This document shows positions 52,102-59,858 of a stretch of 64,000 bases of DNA, in pieces. The DNA lies in NCBI GenBank assembly GCA_019637555.1, contig JAHBVK010000028.1, positions 1 to 64,000 of the forward strand. Direction: 5' to 3'. A model generated the notes under the pieces. It worked only from the letters and a program-made list of their open reading frames with translations. It was not told the origin of the DNA and ran no database searches. The stretch's first letter is position 1; the number at the start of each line of letters is the position of its first letter. The DNA is from Anaerolineae bacterium (lineage in GTDB: Bacteria > Chloroflexota > Anaerolineae > Aggregatilineales > UBA2796). The position numbers and the translations under genes were made by a program.

Positions 52102-53649
52102 TTGAACGCTTCAGCTAGGCAACGGTTTTCGATAGTGCGCGTTATTGCGTTCATTTTAGTGGGCGTGGTGCTGTTTCTCGCTGGTATGTTGACCTCCACT
52201 GCAAGTGACACCCGTACCATTCTGGCAGGTGTGTGTTTATTGCTGCTGGCTTTGTTGCTGGCGCTTAGCGTGCGAGATCGTAAAGAAGCACGCCGCATCG
52301 CCAATGTCGGTGTACCGATGGACAATCGGATGCGTGCGCGGGCGATCTTCGAGATGGCGAATACACTCGGAGAAACACTCGACTATAAGAAAGTGACCGC
52401 GGCTGCTCTCGATCTCGGCTTTTTAGGCTTGAAAGATGCCTCTATCGCCACAACGAATGAACTGATCGGTATGGTGATGTTGTTCCACCATGACGAACTT
52501 CGGATCATTAGCGCACGTGGCTTGACGCGTCAGGACGAGAAGGTAACGGCGCGGGGTGAACAAGGTTTATTGGCAAAGGCGTTAGATATCGCCGAACCAA
52601 TTGTCTCTGGCAATGTGCGAAACGATCCCGAACTTGGCTACTTTGCAGGCTTGCAGGATGCCCGCTCGGTATTAATTATCCCCCTACGTGCTGGCTATCA
52701 GAATTATGGTGTCCTCGTATACGCGGCGCATCAGGATGATGCCTTCGAGGGCGATCATCTGGCGATGTTGGCAGCGATTGCTAGCCAAGCTACCATCGCA
52801 CTGCAAAATGCCACGTTGTATCAAAACCTCCGTGCTGAGAAGGAACGACTGGTGGAGGTTGAGGAAGATGCTCGCAAGAAGCTGGCACGGGATCTTCATG
52901 ATGGTCCAACGCAGAGCATTTCTGCCATCGCCATGCGCGTCAACCTGATCAAGAGTAATTTGCTAGAAAACAAAATTACCCCTCAGAAAGTTGCCGAAGA
53001 ACTGGTGAAAATTGAGGACATTGCCCGTCGCGCGACCAAAGAGATGCGGCACATGCTCTTCACGTTGCGTCCGCTAGTGCTGGAATCGCAGGGTTTGACC
53101 GCTGCCGTTGAGCAACTGGCAGCCAAGATGAAAGAGACCCATGATCTCAATGTGGTGGTAGAAGCCCAACCCAATGTTGAAACCCTGCTAGAAGGGCATG
53201 CTCAGGGCTTGCTGTTCTACATCATGGAGGAAGCGGTTAACAACGCCCGTAAGCACGCTCAAGCCAGTAAAGTAACATTGCGCCTGTATCGCGAAGATAA
53301 TTACTGTATCGGCGAGATCGAAGATAACGGCGTTGGATTCGATATCTCACGTATCAACAACAATTACGAATCGCGTGGCAGTTTGGGCATGGTCAACATG
53401 CGCGAGCGCGCCGCCTCAATCGACGGTTTGATCGATATTCAGAGTGAAATCGGCAAGGGAACACGCATTGCTATTGCCGTGCCGATCAAAGTGCGTCCTC
53501 AACCGGAAAATAGGGGCATTCAAGAGGCTGCTTCCGCCAACGCCGCGCGACGCATTCCTAACGGTAGCGTTGCCAACAGTAACAACGCAACTGCAGTAGA
53601 CGCTTCTTCTATGCGTCGTCCCAAGCCCAAACCCGCCGTGACGCGTTAA
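52102..53649 (+). CDS. Orphan NarL-type sensor histidine kinase with GAF domain
   Basis: A 515-residue membrane kinase. Two N-terminal transmembrane segments (about 10-32 and 39-56) with a very short external loop, a GAF sensor domain (about 85-240), a HisKA_3 dimerisation domain with phospho-acceptor His266 (ARDLHDGPTQ), and an HATPase domain (EEAVNNARKHAQAS, EDNGVGFD, RGSLGMVNMRERA). This kinase class usually partners a LuxR/NarL response regulator, but none is adjacent. The start is a TTG. Confidence 0.88.
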   Translation: MNASARQRFSIVRVIAFILVGVVLFLAGMLTSTASDTRTILAGVCLLLLALLLALSVRDRKEARRIANVGVPMDNRMRARAIFEMANTLGETLDYKKVTAAALDLGFLGLKDASIATTNELIGMVMLFHHDELRIISARGLTRQDEKVTARGEQGLLAKALDIAEPIVSGNVRNDPELGYFAGLQDARSVLIIPLRAGYQNYGVLVYAAHQDDAFEGDHLAMLAAIASQATIALQNATLYQNLRAEKERLVEVEEDARKKLARDLHDGPTQSISAIAMRVNLIKSNLLENKITPQKVAEELVKIEDIARRATKEMRHMLFTLRPLVLESQGLTAAVEQLAAKMKETHDLNVVVEAQPNVETLLEGHAQGLLFYIMEEAVNNARKHAQASKVTLRLYREDNYCIGEIEDNGVGFDISRINNNYESRGSLGMVNMRERAASIDGLIDIQSEIGKGTRIAIAVPIKVRPQPENRGIQEAASANAARRIPNGSVANSNNATAVDASSMRRPKPKPAVTR

Positions 53650-53651
53650 TC

Positions 53652-55340
53652 TCACCTAAGATTCAAAGCTCGAAGCGTATAATCACTGCCTTCCCAGTAT
53701 AAGATCGCGTTGCCATCCGGTGATACCGACCAGTCATCGTTGGCGATACTGATCGGCTGTTGAGCAGGGTCGGTCACAATGGTCGATTGTCCAGTACTGA
53801 TGTCATACATCTGTAGTTGCATCGACTGACCTAAAGCCAGAGGAACATAGTAAAAACTGTTGCTATCGCGCCAGCGGTACGACCCGAAAATCGCTAGCTT
53901 GTTGGCAGTGGCATTGGGGACAGTTTCAATCAGATAGATGCCACTAACATTTGGATCTTCTTGGAAGGGCGCGTAGAACAGCACAAATTTACCGCCCGGC
54001 GCGACAGCTAACCCGCGCATGTGACCAACTTGCGGAAGCATGACAGCACTGCTACGTGTGCTAATCGTATAGATGCTTAGTTTGTAGCGATTGGTGCGTG
54101 CAATTGGTTCGGCAAGCAGTATGCGATCCTCATCCAACCAGTAAACTAAGCCGCCTTGCTGGACCTGCACCAAGACCCGATTGCTACCATCCAAGTCGGA
54201 AATCCAGACTTCAGTTGCGGGTGGGATACCACCGGGGATGTCATCAGCAGGATGGCGGTGCCATAAAAGGTGCGATACATTGGGCGAAAACTGCGCCCAT
54301 GCGCCGCCCGTTGCCAACGGCGTCACCGTACCATCCACCATACGTGTGATCGACATCTGACCATCACGTAGCTCGAGGCGGTATTGATCATCTGGTGAGC
54401 GCATTTGCAGAGGATAACCATCGAACGGCTGCGGATCGCCGCCCACTATATTGATCGAGAATATCTGCGCCAATTGCCCATCGGGTCCATCCCAGAAACG
54501 TGCTGATTGGCTATCAGGTGACCACCACGCCAGTGTGCAGCAACCGGATCGGGTTAGCGTGACGATCTGACGATTTGTGCCTAGTGGTGCTGCCGTAAAC
54601 GCAGGACGGGTATAAGGCGATGGTTGATTGCGCGCCAGAGGGGGCCATGATAGCGCGAACGCGTTCAGTGGCGCTTCGTTGAAGTCGATGTCGGGTTGGT
54701 TGATCACATTCTGCCAACGATTAGCCGCGGTTAGATCTTTGACGAAGCCACCATACGTGTGATAACCAATGGTCGCCAGCATATCCCAATCGGTATCGAT
54801 ATACGCTGCCGGATTATAGGCAATTCCGTAACTAGAATCGCGTACTTCCAGATGTAGATGCGGGCGCGAAATGCAGGTCAAATCGGGATCGCCGCTATAG
54901 CCGATCACATCGCCGCGTTTGATTGGCTGCCCTTTCATTAAGGTCGATTTGACGTTGAGGTGTCCGTAAACCGAAGTCAAGCGTAGATCACGATGAAAAA
55001 TAGTCAGATTGTGCGGCTCAAGACCGAAGCTCATATTATCGACCTGATCGATTTCTCCGTCACCGATGGCAAGTACTGGTGTGTTGCATGGAGCGGAGAA
55101 ATCGACACCGAAGTGCAGATTCTGTCCGGCAGCGTACCAATAGCGCCCATAGTTGAACGCGCCTATTGTGTTACCGTACTGTTGATCGAGCAACCATGTC
55201 GTTGGACCGGGAGCGCCAGCGAAAGGCAGTCCGAAAGGTCTGAAAGGAGCCTGTTTCGCAGCCGTAGATATGGGGAAGGGGGCAAGCGTAAACAGGGCGC
55301 TAAGGAGCAGCGTCGCCGCAAGTAGTGTTTTTTTGATCAT
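53652..55340 (-). CDS. Secreted M23 metallopeptidase with C-terminal beta-propeller
   Basis: A 562-residue exported protein. An N-terminal signal (LLAATLLLSALFTLAPFPIS) precedes an M23/LytM zinc peptidase domain (about 70-190) with HFGVDFSAPC and RPHLHLEVRD as metal/catalytic motifs. From about residue 240 to the end come repeated strand-rich segments (LAWWSPDSQSA, WAQFSPNVSHLLW, LAVAPGGKFVLF, WSVSPDGNAILYW) that resemble TolB/WD40-like propeller blades. The protein probably acts on peptidoglycan or extracellular peptides, with the propeller as a binding platform. It ends two bases from the kinase stop. Confidence 0.85.
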   Translation of the reverse strand: MIKKTLLAATLLLSALFTLAPFPISTAAKQAPFRPFGLPFAGAPGPTTWLLDQQYGNTIGAFNYGRYWYAAGQNLHFGVDFSAPCNTPVLAIGDGEIDQVDNMSFGLEPHNLTIFHRDLRLTSVYGHLNVKSTLMKGQPIKRGDVIGYSGDPDLTCISRPHLHLEVRDSSYGIAYNPAAYIDTDWDMLATIGYHTYGGFVKDLTAANRWQNVINQPDIDFNEAPLNAFALSWPPLARNQPSPYTRPAFTAAPLGTNRQIVTLTRSGCCTLAWWSPDSQSARFWDGPDGQLAQIFSINIVGGDPQPFDGYPLQMRSPDDQYRLELRDGQMSITRMVDGTVTPLATGGAWAQFSPNVSHLLWHRHPADDIPGGIPPATEVWISDLDGSNRVLVQVQQGGLVYWLDEDRILLAEPIARTNRYKLSIYTISTRSSAVMLPQVGHMRGLAVAPGGKFVLFYAPFQEDPNVSGIYLIETVPNATANKLAIFGSYRWRDSNSFYYVPLALGQSMQLQMYDISTGQSTIVTDPAQQPISIANDDWSVSPDGNAILYWEGSDYTLRALNLR

Positions 55341-55373
55341 GTGGGGATGATAGCGCGAATGCCTGAGAAAGAG

Positions 55374-55413
55374 ATAAAAAATCCCCTTCTCCGCACACTT
55401 GAAGAAGGGGATT
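55374..55413 (-). terminator. Terminator after the RRM gene
   Basis: An 11-bp stem (55380-55390 with 55403-55413), 12-base loop; on the minus strand GGGGATTTTTT follows. The stem sequence matches the pgk terminator. Confidence 0.85.
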
Positions 55414-55435
55414 GAAGTTTTAAGTTAGGTCGAAC

Positions 55436-55810
55436 TTAGAAGCGACGAGGACGTGAGTTGCCGCGCGAATCATCGCGGTCACGACGACCACCGCCGCCGC
55501 CACCACCATAACCACCGCCACCACCACGACCACCGCCAAAACCACCACCACCGGAACGCTCCTCGCGAGGACGCGCTTCGTTGACGGTCAGAGGACGGTT
55601 ATCGAGGCTGAAGCCATTGAAACGACGAATGGCTTCAGCAGCAGCCTCATCGGTTTCCATCTCTACAAAGCCGAAACCTTTTGATCTGCCCGTATCACGA
55701 TCCTTGATGATTGCCACATCTGTGATCTCACCAACCTGCGAGAACAGTTCACGAATATCAGTCTCTGTCGAGTTGTACGACAGATTTCCAACATACAATT
55801 TCTTGCCCAC
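55436..55810 (-). CDS. Glycine-rich RRM RNA-binding protein
   Basis: A 124-residue protein: one RRM (about 1-80) with RNP2 KLYVGNL and RNP1 [10 protein letters not shown], followed by a Gly/Arg-rich tail ([13 protein letters not shown]...). It is like cyanobacterial and Chloroflexota cold-inducible RNA-binding proteins that bind mRNA. GTG 55810 is preferred: AGGAG lies six bases upstream on the minus strand. The frame extends to 55840. Cold induction is a family-based guess. Confidence 0.9.
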   Translation of the reverse strand: MGKKLYVGNLSYNSTETDIRELFSQVGEITDVAIIKDRDTGRSKGFGFVEMETDEAAAEAIRRFNGFSLDNRPLTVNEARPREERSGGGGFGGGRGGGGGYGGGGGGGRRDRDDSRGNSRPRRF

Positions 55811-55868
55811 ACTAAACTCCTGTGGTTCTGGAACGATCAATCAATAGCGTACAGACGTGGCAAAAACC

Positions 55869-55902
55869 AAAAAAGTGCCGAACTGTGTGCGAAGTCCGGC
55901 AC
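55869..55902 (-). terminator. Terminator after ftsA
   Basis: A 10-bp stem with one G-T pair (55875-55884 with 55893-55902), an eight-base loop, and six T on the minus strand. It separates ftsA from the RRM gene, indicating independent transcription of the latter. Confidence 0.8.
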
Positions 55903-55998
55903 CCGTATAGGATTTCTGAACCCGGTCTATCTCTACACTATCGAATCGTATTATTGACCAGAAATGTGCATTTGTAAAGATGCGCCACACAAGTCATC

Positions 55999-57318
55999 TT
56001 AGTTTTCATCATCTTCTGGTAACAGTCGCTTCATCAAAGTAGAGGCAGCGTGTCTTAACGCTTTAACAACGTTGCCACTCTCACTGCTTGCTCCACCGCT
56101 GCTTACGTTACCGTTGCGTCCATTATTGCCGCCGCTGCTGCCACGAACAGGACGGGCGCTCCTACCGCGCCGATCATCTTCCTGATCCATCATCAAGCCG
56201 AGGCGCAGCAAGCCAACGCTGGTGCTGTAGCTAGGATTACGCAGCTGATCGGCAACACCACTGATGCGTTCCGGTTGAGCAACACGCACGGGCATCTTCA
56301 ACACATCCGCCGCTACTTGTTTGATCCCCGGCAATTGTGCTACACCGCCCGTTAACACTGCGCCTGCCGAAAGCAAGCCATCATAGGCGCTGTACTTAAC
56401 TTCTTTGAGCACAAGCTGAAACAACTCTTCAATGCGTGAATGGATGATATTGGCGAGATCGGCGCGATGCACCTGACTCATCTGCTCTTCACCGAAGGGC
56501 TGGACATGGAAAATCTCTTTCGGATCGATGTCGCGGGGGGAAGCGTGACCGTAAGTTTTCTTGACACCTTCAGCCACTTCAAAGGGCAGATGCAGCAGTT
56601 GAGCAATGTCGTTAGTGACGTGCCAGCCGCCGACAGGGATGATCGCTGTATGCCAGACAGAGCCATCAATGAAAATAGCGAGGTCTGTCGTGCCGCCGCC
56701 AATATCAATGACCATCACGCCCATATCGCGCTCAGTATCACTCAGGACCACATCACCGGAAGCGAGGCAGTTGAGAATAAAGCGATCTACGTAAACGCCT
56801 GCGCCTTCGACGCATTTCTGGACATTCTGCAAACTGCTCGACGCTGCCATCACAATATGTGCTTCAACTTCCAAGCGGAAGCCGTGCATGCCAAGTGGGC
56901 TGCGAATACCATCTTGCCCATCGAGCGCATAATTGCGAGGAATCACATGGAGGACTTCGCGGTTGTGTGGCAGGGCAACAGCGCGAGCAGCATCCATCGC
57001 CCGTTCTAGATCACCGATCTGCACACCACGCGGGCTATTGATCCCGACTACCCCACGGCTATTCTTTGAGTCCACGTGTGCGCCTGCCACACTGACGAAA
57101 GCGCGTCCGATCTCATAACCGCTGCTACGTTCTGCTTTGTGTACCGATGAGGAAATCGCCTGCGTCAGTGAGGGGACATCATATACGACACCCTTCTTCA
57201 TACCGCGCGATGGCTCTACACCGATGCCAACGACGTGCAGGCTATCCGCCCGCACCTCGCCCACAATGGTGCAGATTTTTGTAGTTCCTACATCAATGCC
57301 GACGACTAGTTCACCCAT
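55999..57318 (-). CDS. ftsA: Cell division protein FtsA
   Basis: A 439-residue actin-fold ATPase that tethers FtsZ to the membrane. VVGIDVGTTKICTIVGEV is the phosphate-1 motif; VMVIDIGGGTTDLAIF the phosphate-2; AVLTGGVAQLPGI the adenosine motif. The C-terminus has an Arg/Gly/Ser-rich linker and ends in a short amphipathic helix (ASTLMKRLLPEDDEN) for membrane binding. ftsQ lies directly upstream. ftsZ, usually downstream, is not present; a terminator follows instead. Confidence 0.95.
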   Translation of the reverse strand: MGELVVGIDVGTTKICTIVGEVRADSLHVVGIGVEPSRGMKKGVVYDVPSLTQAISSSVHKAERSSGYEIGRAFVSVAGAHVDSKNSRGVVGINSPRGVQIGDLERAMDAARAVALPHNREVLHVIPRNYALDGQDGIRSPLGMHGFRLEVEAHIVMAASSSLQNVQKCVEGAGVYVDRFILNCLASGDVVLSDTERDMGVMVIDIGGGTTDLAIFIDGSVWHTAIIPVGGWHVTNDIAQLLHLPFEVAEGVKKTYGHASPRDIDPKEIFHVQPFGEEQMSQVHRADLANIIHSRIEELFQLVLKEVKYSAYDGLLSAGAVLTGGVAQLPGIKQVAADVLKMPVRVAQPERISGVADQLRNPSYSTSVGLLRLGLMMDQEDDRRGRSARPVRGSSGGNNGRNGNVSSGGASSESGNVVKALRHAASTLMKRLLPEDDEN

Positions 57319-57359
57319 GCTTGCTGCAACTCTTGGTCATCTGCGGCGCACTTACGCGA

Positions 57360-58529
57360 TCACGGTGCGCGGCTATAATAAGCTTCATCAGGATTGCTAA
57401 CATTCACTTCGACGAACTGAATTCCTTGCTTAGTGTAATACTCCTCGACAATACGGTTATATACCGCCATTTTTACTTCAATATCACGCCCATCGCCAAA
57501 CCAAAGTGTCCATCCACGTCCATCGTGAAAGCCTAAGCCTTTTACAGGATCATACACCAACTCAGTAACATCGGGATAGAGCGCCTTAAATTGTAGCGCT
57601 CCAGCGATAGTATCAGGATCTATGCAGCTACCGGGACCGAGTACCTCATCCATGCCTTGCAGCGGACAGCCACCAAGATGGATCGATTGAGATGGTTTCT
57701 CCACCACGATACGTAGGAGATTAGATAAGTCTTCGCGCAGTTGCATCACGCGTCCGCGCACATCGACCCACACGCGCTGCCCCGATTGTTCCCAAATCAG
57801 CGCGGGTTCACGTTCAGTGACCGTGATCTGGATCATAGCAGGTGGCCAGCCAACATCAACTTGGGCATCGGCAATCGTTGGATCGAGACGAAGCTGCGCT
57901 TCTACCTGCGAGGCATCGACCCAGAAAAGATGCATATTAGCCAAGCCACTGCGCTGGAAAATCTCAGCGGGTTCAAGGTAACGTGTGCCACCCACGTAAA
58001 TTTCACGGATGTAGAAGGCAGGGTTAGTTAGGAATAAGATCAGCACCAAGATCAACAGCGCAGCTAACAACGCGCTAAACCAGCGAGTGCTGACGTAGAC
58101 TCGGCGCGGCGCGTTACGTGGCATAACGCTAGGCGGCAATCCGCCTTCATGAGCTGCTTTCTCCAACCGGCGCAGTCTGCGCCGTTCCGCTACGTTGATA
58201 CCGACTTGTAAGCGTGAGACGCCAATCTGTCCACGACTGCTGGTGCGCTCCGACTCAGCTGACTCTTCGTCATCTGTATATGGCGCGGCAATCGGATCGG
58301 CTTCCGCGTAACCATAGTCAACGGGAGCATCATAGTCGCTGTAGGATTTCGGCGCTTCTAGTGGTGGCAGATCGTCCAAGTCTTGTGCCGATGGGATCGC
58401 ATCCAGAGGTGGTTGCTGTGCGATAGACTCAATAGACTCATCCGAGTTGTCGGGAGGATCGCTGACCTCATGACGGAGATCACGGCGCGGTTTGACCCGC
58501 GGAGGTGGACGGCGCTGGAAGAAATTCAT
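57360..58529 (-). CDS. ftsQ: Cell division protein FtsQ/DivIB
   Basis: A 389-residue bitopic protein. A long acidic cytoplasmic region of about 150 residues is followed by one membrane segment (WFSALLAALLILVLILFLTN, about 152-171), a POTRA domain (REIYVGGTRYLEPAEIFQRS) and the FtsQ beta domain (ALIWEQSGQRVWVDVRGRVM). It scaffolds the divisome. The N-terminal extension is longer than in E. coli FtsQ (276 residues). 41 bases separate it from ftsA. Confidence 0.9.
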   Translation of the reverse strand: MNFFQRRPPPRVKPRRDLRHEVSDPPDNSDESIESIAQQPPLDAIPSAQDLDDLPPLEAPKSYSDYDAPVDYGYAEADPIAAPYTDDEESAESERTSSRGQIGVSRLQVGINVAERRRLRRLEKAAHEGGLPPSVMPRNAPRRVYVSTRWFSALLAALLILVLILFLTNPAFYIREIYVGGTRYLEPAEIFQRSGLANMHLFWVDASQVEAQLRLDPTIADAQVDVGWPPAMIQITVTEREPALIWEQSGQRVWVDVRGRVMQLREDLSNLLRIVVEKPSQSIHLGGCPLQGMDEVLGPGSCIDPDTIAGALQFKALYPDVTELVYDPVKGLGFHDGRGWTLWFGDGRDIEVKMAVYNRIVEEYYTKQGIQFVEVNVSNPDEAYYSRAP

Positions 58530-58666
58530 AGCCTTCGATGATAGCTACGGCGCTAATGGTTGTCTAGGTGTCTTTACCTTCTCATCGGATTATTACCATA
58601 TTCTCTGCTGTAATTGCAGGCAAGGATCAGGCAAAACAGGCAAAACGGTTATCAATCAGTTGGTTT

Positions 58667-58696
58667 TTGGTTTAGCCAGCTAAAGGATTTTAGAAT
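58667..58696 (+). promoter_or_regulatory. Probable promoter giving a leaderless message
   Basis: TTGGTT at 58667-58672 and TAGAAT at 58691-58696, spacer 18 bp. The -10 ends six bases before the ATG at 58703, so transcription would begin at or next to the start codon. Confidence 0.5.
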
Positions 58697-58702
58697 CGCG
58701 AT

Positions 58703-59521
58703 ATGAGACCAATCGATCAACGAAAGCAACAGCAGCAAGAACGTCAACTGCTTGCAGATTTTCTGCGGACTCGTCGGGCGCGAGTCTCGCCAGCGGAATA
58801 TGGCTTGGATTTTGGCAGACGGCGCACACCCGGATTGCGGCGCGAAGAGGTAGCAGACATCGCTGGAATTAGTCCTACATGGTACACGTGGCTAGAACAG
58901 GGACGCGACGTTCAAGCATCGGCGCAAGTGCTAGAGCGGATTGCTTTCGCGCTGAAGCTGGAACCGCATGAGACCCGATATTTATTGACGCTGGCAAACG
59001 TTGCCCCAGAGCATGAAGGCAGAGAAGAGACAAATGCGCAGGTACGAGAATCAGTTACTCCCGCAGTTCGCCAATTGCTCAATCATCAGCAACCCTTTCC
59101 AGCTTACGTGCTTGGCAGATTCTGGGATTTTCTAGCATGGAACGCGGCTGCGGATCAGTTATTCGGGGGCTTTGCTACAATGTCCGAAGCTCACCAAAAT
59201 ATGATTAGTTATGTGTTCTTGCGACCAGAAACGCGCTCACTGCTGCCCAACTGGGACGATCGTGCTCAAGCGATTACGGCAGAATTTCGCGCTGATTGCA
59301 GTCAGTACGCCGCCGATCCCTATTTCGTGCAGCGCGTCGATCAATTCAAGGCGCAGAGTCCTGAATTTGCACAAATGTGGGAACGTCACGATGTTCGTCC
59401 GCGTGTTGGTGGAATCAGGACATTCAATCATCCTACCGAGGGCTGGCTGGAATACGAACAGGTGACATTGACCATAAGCAATGTGCCGGGGATTAAGATC
59501 GTCGTGTTGCTGGTCAGGTAA
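58703..59521 (+). CDS. MmyB-family XRE transcriptional regulator
   Basis: A 272-residue regulator. An N-terminal XRE-like helix-turn-helix (about 15-90; LRTRRARVSPAEYGL, RTPGLRREEVADIAGISPTW, YTWLEQGRDVQASAQVLERI) matches the MmyB subgroup, and the C-terminal region (about 105-270) is the MmyB ligand-binding domain (PAYVLGRFWDFLAWNAAAD; MWERHDVRPRVGGIRTFNHP). These proteins bind fatty-acid-like or small aromatic ligands. It is transcribed away from ftsQ and toward the subtilase; whether it controls either is unknown. Confidence 0.88.
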   Translation: MRPIDQRKQQQQERQLLADFLRTRRARVSPAEYGLDFGRRRTPGLRREEVADIAGISPTWYTWLEQGRDVQASAQVLERIAFALKLEPHETRYLLTLANVAPEHEGREETNAQVRESVTPAVRQLLNHQQPFPAYVLGRFWDFLAWNAAADQLFGGFATMSEAHQNMISYVFLRPETRSLLPNWDDRAQAITAEFRADCSQYAADPYFVQRVDQFKAQSPEFAQMWERHDVRPRVGGIRTFNHPTEGWLEYEQVTLTISNVPGIKIVVLLVR

Positions 59522-59580
59522 GTCATCAACATTTCGTGCAAGTGATAACTTCAGCGCATTCCTGCACAATTTTTAGGAAA

Positions 59581-59608
59581 TTGTTATTTTTCTGTTAGAA
59601 GATATAAT
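59581..59608 (+). promoter_or_regulatory. Promoter of the subtilase gene
   Basis: TTGTTA at 59581-59586 and a perfect TATAAT at 59603-59608, spacer 16 bp. It would give a leader of about 245 bases. Confidence 0.65.
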
Positions 59609-59858
59609 GACGACTTTCTCGTCGTAACCAAACGTTCGTTTGATTCTCGTAACCTTTAACACTACAACCGAACTCTATTCTCCAATGCGCACTCGGCAGC
59701 TATTTGTAGACTGACTAGGGCGATACGGGGCATGGAGTTTCAGGCATATACGAAAGAGGTGATGCTATTTAGGCAAAAAGGATGAGCTGGCACTAATTCG
59801 ACAACCTAAATTAGTTCCTATTTGCATTTATTCCTCAACTGATCTCTAGGGGGTTCTA
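59609..59858 (+). promoter_or_regulatory. Long structured 5' leader of the subtilase gene
   Basis: It contains a start-proximal hairpin (ACGAC 59610-59614 / GTCGT 59621-59625), the near-palindrome CAAACGTTCGTTTG (59629-59642) that could be an operator, and a hairpin with arms ACTAATT (59792-59798) and AATTAGT (59809-59815). No known riboswitch class is recognised. AGGGGG lies ten bases before the ATG. Confidence 0.45.

Noticed and set aside
59740-59820. Resemblance to a cyclic-di-GMP riboswitch (a CGAAAG loop)
   Set aside because: The conserved core and pairing of that class are absent; only a short stretch is similar.
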